Origin: Stieleria sedimenti
GTDB lineage: Bacteria > Planctomycetota > Planctomycetia > Pirellulales > Pirellulaceae
Assembly: GCF_025060895.1 (NCBI RefSeq)
Contig: NZ_JANZKV010000062.1
Location: forward strand, 72,627 to 136,626
Length of the DNA: 64,000 bases
Direction of reading: 5' to 3'
Below the pieces are notes generated by a model. That model did no database searches. It was not told the DNA's origin and was given only the letters and a program-made list of their open reading frames with translations. This document shows positions 56,601 through 63,618 of the stretch, piece after piece; the stretch's first letter is position 1; each line of letters opens with the position of its first letter. A program made the position numbers and the translations under genes.

Positions 56601-57044
56601 GGAGATGACCAAATCCGCGGCGGCGCCGGTGACGACGTGATCTTTGGCGGGGCCGGAAATGATCATGTCGCCGGCCATATCGGTCGTGACTTGCTCGTGG
56701 GTGGGGTCGGAGCCGATAAGATTCTCGGCAACAACGACGACGACATCTTGATTGCGGGACGAACCGTCCACGATCCCAACGTCGCAGCGGTCAATCGCAT
56801 CATGGCCGAATGGCTTTCATCGACAGACTACGCCCTACGCGTCAACCATCTTAGGAACGGTGGTGGCTTGAACGGCAATGTCGTTTTGAGTGAGAACACG
56901 GCCTTTCGTGATAACGAACGAGATATGCTTGTCGGTGGAGGTGGAATGGATTGGTTCCTCGCCAGCGAGGACGAAGATTCCATTCATTCAAGCAAGGACG
57001 AGGTATTCACCGATCTCGAGTTGCAATGGTTCGCAAGTAACTAA
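47667..57044 (+). CDS. Giant planctomycete surface protein (delta-60 repeats, PKD, VCBS, cadherin-like, RTX)
   Basis: 3125 residues. The N-terminus has a basic run (KLQRRRRKYNRL) and the planctomycete extracellular box FEALECRRLLAG instead of a classical signal. Then delta-60 beta-propeller-type repeats (about 35-405 and 515-1268; DGTLDxSFG units); a PKD-like domain (408-505); a choice-of-anchor U-like segment (about 1324-1450; YGATPDNPTPHWYEF); three copies of a roughly 202-residue repeat (starting near 1728, 1929, 2132); VCBS repeats (2494-2788; TTNEDSSEAITGQLTVADPD); a cadherin-like domain (2791-2888); and two RTX-like Ca-binding stretches (about 2430 and 2974-3037; GGDGDDQIRGGAGDDVIFGG). 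Likely secreted adhesin. A start at 47673 is also possible. Confidence 0.9.
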   Translation: MSMKKLQRRRRKYNRLHAFEALECRRLLAGDGDLDLGFGTGGTVATDVISGDQAKDLVRQVDGKLVTVGTSVVGSAVQFSLTRHNADGTLDGSFGTGGIVSTDFGVPGGGGFEAGVVQTDGKIVAAGFSGNRIAVARFNANGTPDTSFDGDGIALVSPLGSSSSIRDVAIQTDGKIIVAGTNFNDLLVARLESNGAVDWSFGSSLGQAAIDFGSSEVADAVAIQADGKILVGGHIGSEADGLVARLLPNGTVDSQFGDGGKSIIDFAGGGLTGDKILDLALDDAGRIVFGGRARTGTSSEFVVGRLTAGGELDASFGGGDGVALNGVGFEIQEIVLQKDSKILAAGRGSGPAIARYNTDGSLDTRFRDGGYFEDGTELQAQAIVLLPDGNFVTALFGADFILRRFIGGTPEAQAGGPYAMYEGDTLFLDAAASTDSNGDAITYGWELDGDNDYDDAGGASLGLSWSTLVQNGIAADGNFTIGVRVTDPDGKFSDATAALTITDPPAFTAGDPYELFGPNGLVQTDFLSSNRDLSPDIARQPDGKIVLVGETNATLRNMVVTRYLPDGTLDSSFGQGGIVIPDLPGTHWAEAVAIQADGKILVAGSQANKIAVLRLLPNGAPDTSFGDGGLVSAGPGSSNRLFGVDMAIDGAGNLAVLARTSNSSAPTSLDFFVARFLGTNGDLDPTFGSASPHGSGLVSVDFNNGFDQPTAVAIGANNAIVVVGRTKELVSGSNDDFAIARLSSNGELDSTFDGDGTKVVDFGFGNDEARTVAVDASDRLVIAGRAESASSTDFAVLRMDAAGNPDATFGSSGLLTIDVGSSFDIATDVAFDGTDLVLVGLGPSDLPVLRLQDDGAPDPSFDADGIQTIDFGASNDRGNAILVDGSGTITVAGDTFSQDFVLAQLDSTGQLSPDFGDGGKVVTDIQSPGRNIGNAGLALPDGKMVVAGSSGPSPFEDFAVARYQADGTLDPSFGVGGRVVFDSGDGEEANEVLRTPDGGLLIVGGSSGALRVIKLLQDGTLDASYGNAGLAQHSLSFSSADLARARLDTAGRLVVGQTYREGATGNYDFAVVRLLPNGDLDSGFGSGGTARIDFGGTDQLVDLAMDSTGRIVAVGLSVNSGIQQLALARVLDTGALDTSFASGGKVTDGLGQASLGGTAVTLDTEGRILVGGGPLIARYLNDGTLDTTFAAGGVLTDTSTFGQVLDVEVFDDRIVALRGSSPNLIKRYFQDGTPDTEFGTRGVSVYGGRILQHLSGKLITVGTSSSNGPTGFDFAVAMNHNRPGDDDADGLSDDVESGAPNSGDGNNDGILDSDQENVASLPNSENAQYVTLASEPGTTLESVLAQPNPSPADAPPTAQFPVGFFDFNVQLAPGTTSTTVTVFLPTGTTASTWYNYGATPDNPTPHWYEFAFDGQTGAVINGQQITLHYVDGQRGDSDLTANGTITDPGAPAIQPGLIVRLDGADLLVTETGGSASNNDLRVQKHGSDLVISSPSEIIQLDSSVVGTGGSTNSVTISPSQNPGITGSIVFDLLGGDDALTVDLAGGDLPFPVRVDGGSQSVGGVGDQLFVEGAGTVATASFDLTTPSAGILTIDGYGPIEFVDVEPIETAFAIGSLSFNYGGAADSVVVGDGGIGKTSISSGAGATINFLNPTSALIVNAGGGGDVVTIQGVGSGYDADLNVASDDVDVSAATDLGTGTAWFGPWMAGADMTLGSATGFAVGDADLDRITAAKVRLGDTTAGSFVIGETVRSATVQELLLQAGGTVTRTGAGRLLQDRVAIDAGGEIQLGASANRVDVVALRSASGNVNFGNGQSFAVGEVAGVAGASASGGVALTAFSGNLTIDNSSALNDVDSGSTVILTGSGDNATATIAASARVSGDVVDFRIDEVELAGSVVAGTQVNFRTNDSIDLGAVGDTTAGVLEFSNDELNRVTAPVVEFGRSSNASISISDQISANSVQNLRLRTGGSVTQTGSGVQQDRLAIEAGGDIALGSGANQVGTISLHSSGGNVNLANGTSFTVGEVAGQAGVSTAGSVSLIANTGVITVTNTSAADDVSASQTILFIGLQNDASLTLDAGAVIRGNVIDFRIDDVELMGNVHASSAVNFRTLDAVDLGATGDTQSDVLEISNAELNRVVAPLVEVGRFGTGEIQISDVMAPTGIDTLSLRTASGINDGPAGALIVPSLGIRSVDSVVLDNATSGSGNSIQVVAAQVTGADAGFTLENNGPLTIGTVNGIEGITTNGGGITTVTHSPLSVLANVGETGGGDIRLVSTNDGGQDDDLLINASILTTGGNGKVVLDAGTDLIVTDSGSNFIQTVGSGVIEATASGAIRIDLGVNLSQDAGSPTFTGDELSLRGTEGEDQISLTSPSSGGLVEVAFQNAIFATIHLPNLALIQVNGEGSDDVITIDASVTNTTELSGGDGQDIIQGGGGVTRIDGGAGDDELIGGAGSNTLIGGEGDDTLVDGGGINDVVDPSGTDTFVEGGGTNVFLGPTGTTNEDASQVFGELIVVDASGNQLDIAFSPQTDVGGDFGFFTLSANGEWIYTVNASVLQDLNAGDQVQDTFAVASVDGQLTQSVVIRIHGRNDVATVSGISSGSTNEDSDAPVNGILIVADPDDGESEFEPQVDVAGSFGRFSIAENGTWSFSLDPVAVQTLNAGDQVTDAFVARSFDGTATQQVLIQIAGRNDAAVIGGVTTGTTNEDSSEAITGQLTVADPDEGESVFIAQTNSVGAFGLFSLAASGQWTFALDLPSVQNLNALDQVSDVYTIKSVDGSASQVTIWINGRADQPQAVADAFTVDELGALVIDASAGLLANDLDPDSGGTLSVDQAPVSPPSFGTLALASDGSFVYLPEVGFSGIDSFEYQVVDDSGLTSIGRVTVTVQQQANGTVNRVSYFDRGVVGQAAVVKGTEVGDEIDIRIDSEGLFRIDLASDGAANQSFQIDAAITRFYVLGLSGDDKIKVLANTTVPAWIYGGDGDDQIRGGAGDDVIFGGAGNDHVAGHIGRDLLVGGVGADKILGNNDDDILIAGRTVHDPNVAAVNRIMAEWLSSTDYALRVNHLRNGGGLNGNVVLSENTAFRDNERDMLVGGGGMDWFLASEDEDSIHSSKDEVFTDLELQWFASN

Positions 57045-57057
57045 TTTTGGAACGGGC

Positions 57058-57889
57058 CTACGCGATTGCCGCGTTCGGTGCTAAGCCGAAGCGTCGGGTT
57101 ACGTCCCCCTTGGGAGTGTCTTTCAATCTCGTCAGGAATCGTGCCAGGTTTTCCACGAGGAACTGGTCAAAGCGACCAATATTCTCGGGACCACCTTTCT
57201 TTCCCGCGGCGTGCGCCAATCCGTGCCAGTCGGGTTTTAACCCCAGGACACCAGGAAACGCTCTTGCGCGCGACGGACCATAGCTTCCAATTTGATACGT
57301 GGAAATCCGCGTCAAATCGGTCTGGAAGGCGAGGAACTGAAGGTCGTAGATCGCTTTCAAATATTCTTTGGGTGCATCGACGGTCGCATCGAGCGCGATG
57401 GAATCACGGTCGACGTGTGGAAGCGGAATGTCCAGCCAACTGCTTGACCGCTGGATGCGATGTTCCACCTCTCGCACGGATGTTTCGAACTCGGACATCT
57501 TCCGCTGGTCAGCGACGCCCAGCTTGTGACGCAGGGATTTCGATTGATCCATCACCAAGTCGAGAATGCTCTCGGAGTTCTGCAGTTTGCTTCGGTCTTG
57601 TTTGCTGGCACCATCCTGGCCAAATAAGCGTTCAAAGACCTGTTTGGGATCCGACAGCGCGGGTATGGGTTGCCCCTTATCGGTGTATGAAAGCGTCGTC
57701 GTTCGGCATCGCAACTCCGAAAGGAAACAGGATAGCGCACATCCGCCGGGGCAGCAGTCGCTGCTCAGCAGAACTGGGTGCGCCCATTGCCTCCAGCCAC
57801 GGCAGCGCCATGCTGACTCCCGCTGCTCGGAACACGCTGCGCCGACTGAGTTGCCAGGATTTTTTCATGACGTGGTTACGGTCCTTCAC
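57058..57889 (-). pseudogene. DUF1552 gene with internal deletion, frameshift and lost C-terminus
   Basis: The 5' part (57889 down to 57677) has a Tat-like start (SRRSVFRAAGVSMALPWLEA) and RRMCAILFPFGVAMPNDDAF. The 3' part in another frame (57714-57058) resumes at YTDKGQPIPALSDPKQVFER and runs to LARFLTRLKDTPKGD, then diverges (VTRRFGLAP). Normal DUF1552 proteins are about 430-480 residues; around 110-130 residues are missing inside and about 100 at the end. Function is lost or altered. Confidence 0.78.
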
Positions 57890-58265
57890 GCTTCCGCGTG
57901 CGAGAGGAAGCCGTTGTTTTCAGTTCAAACTCACCGTGTCGAGGAAATTCCTTCAAGTCCAAAATGAACTCCGGCTTAACCGGTTGGTGACCAGCGACTT
58001 TCTTCTTCGGTAAATCGCCGATAGCCGTCGTCGTCTGGGAGAATTCGTGCAATTTTGGACGTTCGCCTATCACAATGGCTTCCGCTAACGAGCGGCGGGC
58101 AATGTCCAGGTACATCTCGATTTGCGTAGGCGACATTTCCAGGGTCGCACCATCATTCAGAAATCCTTTCGGCGAGATCGGATCCGGTGGCAGGTTGCGG
58201 GCGAAGTCCAGATCGACTCCCAACAGATCACGCATCGCATTCGCATATTCGTATCTCGTTGGATA
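57876..58265 (-). pseudogene. DUF1587/DUF1592 protein fragment
   Basis: Residues from TRYEYANAMRDLLGVDLDFA, through GFLNDGATLEMSPTQIEMYL, to LKEFPRHGEFELKTTAS match the DUF1587 region of the large DUF1592 cytochrome-like proteins, which are normally 700 residues or longer. Both the N-terminal haem domain and the C-terminal 80% are gone. The stop overlaps the DUF1552 start, as in the intact planctomycete pair, so deletion happened inside an ancestral DUF1592-DUF1552 operon. Confidence 0.75.
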
Positions 58266-58478
58266 CCCGCGCAAATCCCGCGACAAGACTGCAAAACGGA
58301 AGGGCTTACTGGTTTCGGCCCAGGATGAGCCAGCATCAGTCCATCGTGACATACAGTTCCAAGGTGACTGACTCTCAACGGAGGACGTCAGTCTTTCTTT
58401 GGGGCAACTCACGCCTTCACCATAACCGGCAGTCACCGGTCCGAATGGGTGTCTCACAACAGCGTTCTTTCAATGTCC

Positions 58479-58518
58479 ACTACAAGCGTAGTTGACTCGC
58501 AACCACTACACATGTAGT
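58479..58518. promoter_or_regulatory. Twin BlaI/MecI-type operators
   Basis: Two 14-bp dyads: actacaagcgtagt (58479-58492) and actacacatgtagt (58505-58518), each ACTACA-N2-[TC]GTAGT. Centres are 26 bp apart. This matches the TACA/TGTA pattern bound by BlaI/MecI repressors. They lie immediately upstream of the BlaI-like gene, so autorepression is expected. Confidence 0.82.
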
Positions 58519-58527
58519 ATGTTTTTC

Positions 58528-58905
58528 ATGAACGAGCCAAATATCTCTGAATCCGAATGGGCAGTCATGGAGGTGCTCTGGGAAGCCTCGCCACAGACAG
58601 CGTCCGAGGTCACTCGAGCTCTGAGTCCATCCACCAACTGGGCCGAAAACACCGTGCGCACGCTCCTCACCCGACTGGTGAGAAAGCGGGCATTGAAGAT
58701 CGGCAAAAATAAGTCCGGCACGCAGACGTTTCGGCCCTCTATCTCGCGAGAGAAATGCGTCAAAGCTGAGAGCGATTCATTCGCTCAGCGCATCTTCGGG
58801 GGAGCGGCCAAACCTCTCATCATGCATTTTGCTCAAAACAGCCGCCTCACAGCGGAAGAAGTTGCGGAGCTAAAGCGAACCCTCGACGAATCACTCAAAT
58901 CCTAA
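58528..58905 (+). CDS. BlaI/MecI/CopY family transcriptional repressor
   Basis: 125 residues from the ATG at 58528 (ATG at 58519 would add three). A winged helix spans the first 75 residues (ISESEWAVMEVLWEASPQT, ENTVRTLLTRLVRKRALK); the rest is the dimerisation helix pair (TAEEVAELKRTLDESLK). Family members repress their own operon and are inactivated by a partner M56 membrane protease. The partner gene 13 bp downstream survives only as a 38-residue stub in a chimeric frame, so this repressor is probably orphaned. Confidence 0.9.
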   Translation: MNEPNISESEWAVMEVLWEASPQTASEVTRALSPSTNWAENTVRTLLTRLVRKRALKIGKNKSGTQTFRPSISREKCVKAESDSFAQRIFGGAAKPLIMHFAQNSRLTAEEVAELKRTLDESLKS

Positions 58906-58917
58906 GCGTGAGCGGGC

Positions 58918-60432
58918 ATGTCAATGATTCCAATCTTCAGCTGGGTTCTCGCTTCCTCAATTCGAGCGTCGCTTCTGGTGCTGGTCGTCCTGCTTTTGCA
59001 GCGACTGCTGCGGTCTCGGCTAACAGGGCCACGCGAATCGCAGCTTGTGGTTACCAAGGACCGAGCGTTCTGCCTGCTCAGCTTCAAGGCCTACAACTTC
59101 GATAAGGTGCGCCGTTGGTTGATCCCGAGCGGAAAGTATGCCACGGGGAGAATCGGTGTTTCGAAGGCTCCCTATACCGAGTGGACATGGACGCCAACCA
59201 ACCTGAAATTTGGTTATCCCAACCTCCTGGTTCTGAAAGACGCGAGTGTTGTTTCGTCCGTATTCATCGAAGGTGACGAAGCGCATAGCGTGCTTTGTCG
59301 GATTGACCCATCGACGGGTCAAATGACCGAGCTTCTGCGATTTCCGACCGGCGGCATCAGACAGCCGGTGGGCATGGCTGAACATGACGGGCACCTCTGG
59401 GCCAGCTTTTATGAGGCGCCCCAAGAAGGCGAGAAATCAGTCATGTTGAAGGTTGCAAAAATCAAGCTAGTAAACCAGTCACCGACGGCCTTTTCACAGC
59501 ACCCCCTCTCCAAGGGAGCGTGGACGTTCAAGAACGAAAAACCTGAGAGCGTCACATTCGATTACGGGACGGAATTGACGGCCAGGGAGGTCGATCGACT
59601 CTCCAACTGTACGAGCCTCACTCGAATCGTTATGGGATATGTGGGAGTCGACTCCGAATACGTCACCATTGAAGGCGATCTTCTGAAGCTTGGGCGATTG
59701 AAAAACCTGAAGGACGTCCATTTAAACAAAGACGGAATCAATGACGATGACCTCAAATTCATCGCCCTATTACCCAAGATCCACACTCTCGAATTCAACG
59801 CGGACAATGGGTATGACGGAGCACCAATTTGCACGGATCGCTGCGCCGAACATCTTCGCTCCGTAAAGACACTTCGAAGCCTGGTGATCCACGATGGGCA
59901 GTTCACGGACAAGTTTGTCGCGAAAATCACCGAGGGTCTGTCCAACTTAGAAGTCCTGTCCCTAAATTCGGCGGAACTGACGGACGAATCACTTCGACTC
60001 ATCGCAGATCGATGCAAGAAACTGAAGTCTCTTTCGATCGCATCCGACCACTTCACTGCTGAAGGCCTCAAGCACCTCGACAAGTTGAACGATTTGGAGG
60101 AACGGGCAGTGAGTTCGCCGGCCCTCAGCAAGAGGAATGACCCAAAGGAAATTTTGAAACTTTTGGGGACGTGGGAATACGTGTCAGCGACTTATGAAGG
60201 AAAGCCAAGTGAATTCGGAGAAGATGAAACGATCACACTAACAGAAGATAGTTGGACGCTGCGACGTAACGGAAACCGGTGCATGGAAGGTGGGCTCCTT
60301 TGCACGCAGTCATCAAAATCCAGAATTCGTCCGACGAGGAACGAAAGCTGTCCTTCTTTTGCCAGATCATCTCGCAAAACAGCAAGAATCCCAGCGACGC
60401 TTTTGTGTTCACGGGGCGGACCTACGAAATGA
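58918..60432 (+). pseudogene. Chimeric frame: M56 stub, sialidase tail, LRR region, TIGR03067-like start
   Basis: 504 codons that join unrelated pieces. Residues 1-38 resemble the first helix of an M56 (BlaR1-type) protease (WVLASSIRASLLVLVVLLLQ). Residues 39-185 resemble the C-terminus of an exo-alpha-sialidase (SKAPYTEWTWTPTNL, CRIDPSTGQMTELLRFPTGG). About 220-390 has LRR/RNI-type repeats (LKKLKSLSIASDHFTAEGL-like). From about 415, LLGTWEYVSATYEGKP resembles a TIGR03067 domain that is then out of frame. Lack of stops suggests recent fusion or surviving translation; whether the product is made is unknown. Confidence 0.6.
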
Positions 60433-60543
60433 CCATGTACCATTCTGCGTCGGGGACGCACTTTGCAGCGGATTAGGGCGTTACTTGGGATGCGGAACAC
60501 AAGGCGATGGAGTTCAATCTGTCGAACGTGTCGGGAGTCCTGG

Positions 60544-60820
60544 GTCACTGTGTTTGAGGGCGAAGTCGAGCTTGGCGATCGCGAGTTGCGGCAGCGCGTC
60601 GTCACGGGTAGCGCCGTGCGGCTCAGCCAAGCAGGCGGGACGCCACGGGAATCGATCTCGTACGACACAACGCCGTTCCAGCAGACGTGGAAAAGCTCAT
60701 TTGGAATCGAAGGTCTTCACGGTGACGTGCGATTTGCTCAGCCTGGTGAACGTGAATCTCCCAGCACGGTGATCGATCCACGTTCCTTGTTGTTGATTCC
60801 CGAAAGCGAAGGAGTGTGGG
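60544..60820 (+). pseudogene. FecR-like domain fragment
   Basis: In one frame the sequence reads VTVFEGEVELGDRELRQRVV, SAVRLSQAGGTPRESISY and GIEGLHGDVRFAQPGERES, as in FecR-domain proteins of planctomycetes that regulate or anchor ECF systems. Neither end of the usual protein (signal anchor, LamG or C-terminal domain) is present. Confidence 0.6.
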
Positions 60821-60829
60821 CACCACGCG

Positions 60830-61300
60830 GTGCACACTTTTCTGACCGGAGTCAATGCCGCTGAGCAACCCAAGCCGTTCTTCCTGTACCTGCCATTGAC
60901 GATCCCCCATGAAAACGGGGAACAACTGAAGGACATGAAGTTTGAGGTTCCAAGCCAAGGGGTTTATGCCGACAAACCCTGGACCAAGGAGCAGAAGGAC
61001 TACGCGGCCATGATCTCCTATCTGGATGCGGGAATCGGAGAGATCGTGAAAGCAATCAAGTCGGCCGGAATCGAAGACAAGACCTTGATTCTGTTTTGCA
61101 GCGACAATGGTCCGATGCGAGGCCACCCGGTGACGGAGTTTTTCAACAGCAACGGGGATTTGCGGGGTGGGAAACGTGATCTCTATGAAGGAGGCAGCGT
61201 TCGCCCCTGATCGCCTACTGGCCGACGGTCGTTCCGGCCGGTAGAGAATCCGATCATCTTTGCGCGGCGTGGGATTTCTTTCCAACAATTTGGCCCCGAA
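60830..61300 (+). pseudogene. Sulfatase fragment with frameshift
   Basis: Frame 1 reads KPFFLYLPLTIPHENGEQLK, LILFCSDNGPMRGHPVTEFF and LRGGKRDLYEGGSVR, the middle and C-terminal core of a type I sulfatase, then stops at 61208. A different frame continues LIAYWPTVVPAGRESDHLCA and WDFFPT, so a frameshift lies near 61205. The N-terminal third, with the CxPSR active site, is missing. Confidence 0.72.
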
Positions 61301-61532
61301 GGACTGAACACCGAACCCGCGACAGCGCTGGGCGACCTGCAGGGCAACTTCGGGACGCAAAAAGCTCCTCCTGTTTCATCAATGAATTCCTCTGGTGATT
61401 GATCAGACGGTTTCAGGAGCGTTCCGCCAACACCTTGACGCGAACGTGTAGTGCAAGATTATCCTAACCTTGGCTTATGCCGGCTTGGCAGGCCTTGTGA
61501 TCGAGCCAAAGTCACGCGTTTGAAGCCTCGCT

Positions 61533-62140
61533 TGCGGTGCCGCCCTGTTGCTTGCCAACTTGGTTTTGGCAGTCTCGTTCGTCGTGGTGAAGAATCTCCC
61601 TGGATTTCTCGAATTGGTCGTCTTTCGATCCAACAATGTCCAACCGGGAACTCGACTGGCCATTTATACGCTCTGTCAATACGTCGCCATCGCGATTGGA
61701 ATCATTGCGTTTGCCGATGTGGTGTAAGTGGACTGATCCTGTTGCTCGAGCGTCCAATCCGCGCGGGGGACATTGTCACCGTCGAATCGACCACCGGGAC
61801 CGTGAAAAAGATCCACCTGCGTGCGACCACGATCACCAATTGGGACCGCCAGGAGTTTGTGGTCCCGAATCGAACGCTGATCACCAACACACTGCTGAAT
61901 TGGACATTGAGTGCCCCGCTGAACCGCATCGTGATTCCGGTTGGCATTGCCTACGGCAGTGATACCGAGCACGCTCGAGAGATCCTTTTGGCAGTGGCCA
62001 AAGATCATAACAACGTATTGGACGATCCCGCTCCCATAGCAACATTCGAGCAATTCGCCGACAGTTCTGTGACCATGGTCTTGCGAGCCTACCTGCCCGA
62101 TCTCGATGCCAGGCTGTCCACGATCAGTGAACCGCACGAC
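61533..62140 (+). pseudogene. MscS-type mechanosensitive channel fragment
   Basis: The first frame reads LANLVLAVSFVVVKNLPGFL and YTLCQYVAIAIGIIAFADVV then stops at TAA. The next frame continues SGLILLLERPIRAGDIVTVE, TTGTVKKIHLRATTITNWDR and a conserved LINWTLS-type run to about 62125. The channel-lining segment between them (about 35 residues) is deleted and the frame shifted. The cytoplasmic C-terminus is also truncated. Confidence 0.72.
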
Positions 62141-62349
62141 GAGGGGCAGACGCAGGGTTCAAAGGTTGCCAATAACATAGGCAGGTCCCCCGGCCAATAT
62201 CGCCGCCATGGCAGCCGAAACAATATTTCTGAATCAACGGCCGGATCGTCGACTCATCAACCGTCTCGGCGCGGACCGGACGAATGAAAACGAGCAGGAC
62301 GGCGGCGCAGAACAGGCATGCTGAACTTCGCTTTTTGAAATTGTCACGA

Positions 62350-63618
62350 TCATCCGAACGGTTTCCTGGCTTTCGCGCGGCTGGCGTCTCGGTAGCGGCC
62401 TGGCGTCTGATTGACTTCGCGTTTGAAGACGACGCTGAAGTACTCGGCGTGCTTGAAGCCCGTCAGACGTGAGATCTTGACCAGGCTCAGTTCGGTGTCA
62501 CGCAATAACTGGCAGGCGCGTTTGATTTGAACGCGACGGATCTCCGCTTGCGGTGAACGCCCCAGGTATTGGCGAAAGCGACGCTCGAGACTACTGCGCG
62601 CGATCGGAACTTCGGCCAAAATATCCGAGACCGTTAGACCTTCGCAGGCTCGGAAACGAATCATTTGAATCGCTGCGGCCACGTCTTCATCGTCGATCGC
62701 CATCACATCGGTGCTCAACCGCTCGGCGATCCCCAACGGTGCGATCTGGACGTGTGGTTTGTCCGGCGTCTGCCCACGCATCATTTGGTCCAGCATCACG
62801 GCCGCTTGATAGCCGATGCGTTCGGCCGCCGGGATGATGCTCGAAAGCGGCGGGTCGCAGAAATCGCACAGGACATGGTCGTTGTCGACGCCCAGCACGG
62901 CGATCTCATCAGGAACCGACACCTTGGCCGTTTGACAGGCTTCCAGGATGTGTTGCCCGCGAAAGTCGTTGCAGGCCAGGATCCCGATCGGACGCGGCAG
63001 ACTCTTGACCCAGGCGACGATCTGGTCTTGTTGCTGCTGCCATCCGCCTTGGCTGGCCGAGGACCATCCGGATTGATGCACGTGCACCCGCTCCGGATCC
63101 TCGACGCCTCGTTCGGCAAGTCCGGCGAGGAATCCGGTCAGTCGCTGAGACGACCAATGGTGGTCGCTGAATCCCGCAAACGCGAAATGCTCGATTCCCT
63201 TGTCGGCCAGATGCGATGCGGCGAGTCGGCCGATCGCTTCGTGGTCATTGATCACCGAAGGCAGACTTTGGTCGTCACGGATGTCACCCAGATTCACCGT
63301 CGGAATCCCCGTCTCGCGAATGATCTCGATCATCTCGGGAGTCGTGTCGCGGGTGATGATGCCGTCGCCGTCCCAAGAGCGGAACCAGGCCGGCGGTCCG
63401 GCCATCAATTCGCGCAAGTCCAGTTGCACCGACCAGGGTTGTCGTTCGATGCGGTAACGGCTGATCCCTTCCAAGACGCTGCGTCCGAACGCCATCGTCG
63501 TTTCGACCAGCAACAAAACCTTGGGGCGTGCTTGGCCGCTGCCCGAGACCTTGCCGGCCTCAGAGGCCCTGTGTTTGGGGAGGCCGTTTGCTGCGGCGTT
63601 GGAAGGCGGGACGGGCAT
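62350..63618 (-). CDS. XylR-like transcriptional regulator (LacI-type sensor, AraC HTH)
   Basis: 422 residues. After a low-complexity N-terminus (about 1-30) a periplasmic-binding-protein-like sensor occupies about 32-300 (VLLLVETTMAFGRSVLEGIS, LACNDFRGQHILEAC, VLGVDNDHVLCDFCDPPLSS). The C-terminal 105 residues are an AraC double HTH (LERRFRQYLGRSPQAEIRRV, SRLTGFKHAEYFSVVFKREV). The combination is typical of XylR regulators of sugar catabolism. No sugar operon is adjacent, so the regulated genes are unknown. Intact, unlike its left-hand neighbours. Confidence 0.85.
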   Translation of the reverse strand: MPVPPSNAAANGLPKHRASEAGKVSGSGQARPKVLLLVETTMAFGRSVLEGISRYRIERQPWSVQLDLRELMAGPPAWFRSWDGDGIITRDTTPEMIEIIRETGIPTVNLGDIRDDQSLPSVINDHEAIGRLAASHLADKGIEHFAFAGFSDHHWSSQRLTGFLAGLAERGVEDPERVHVHQSGWSSASQGGWQQQQDQIVAWVKSLPRPIGILACNDFRGQHILEACQTAKVSVPDEIAVLGVDNDHVLCDFCDPPLSSIIPAAERIGYQAAVMLDQMMRGQTPDKPHVQIAPLGIAERLSTDVMAIDDEDVAAAIQMIRFRACEGLTVSDILAEVPIARSSLERRFRQYLGRSPQAEIRRVQIKRACQLLRDTELSLVKISRLTGFKHAEYFSVVFKREVNQTPGRYRDASRAKARKPFG

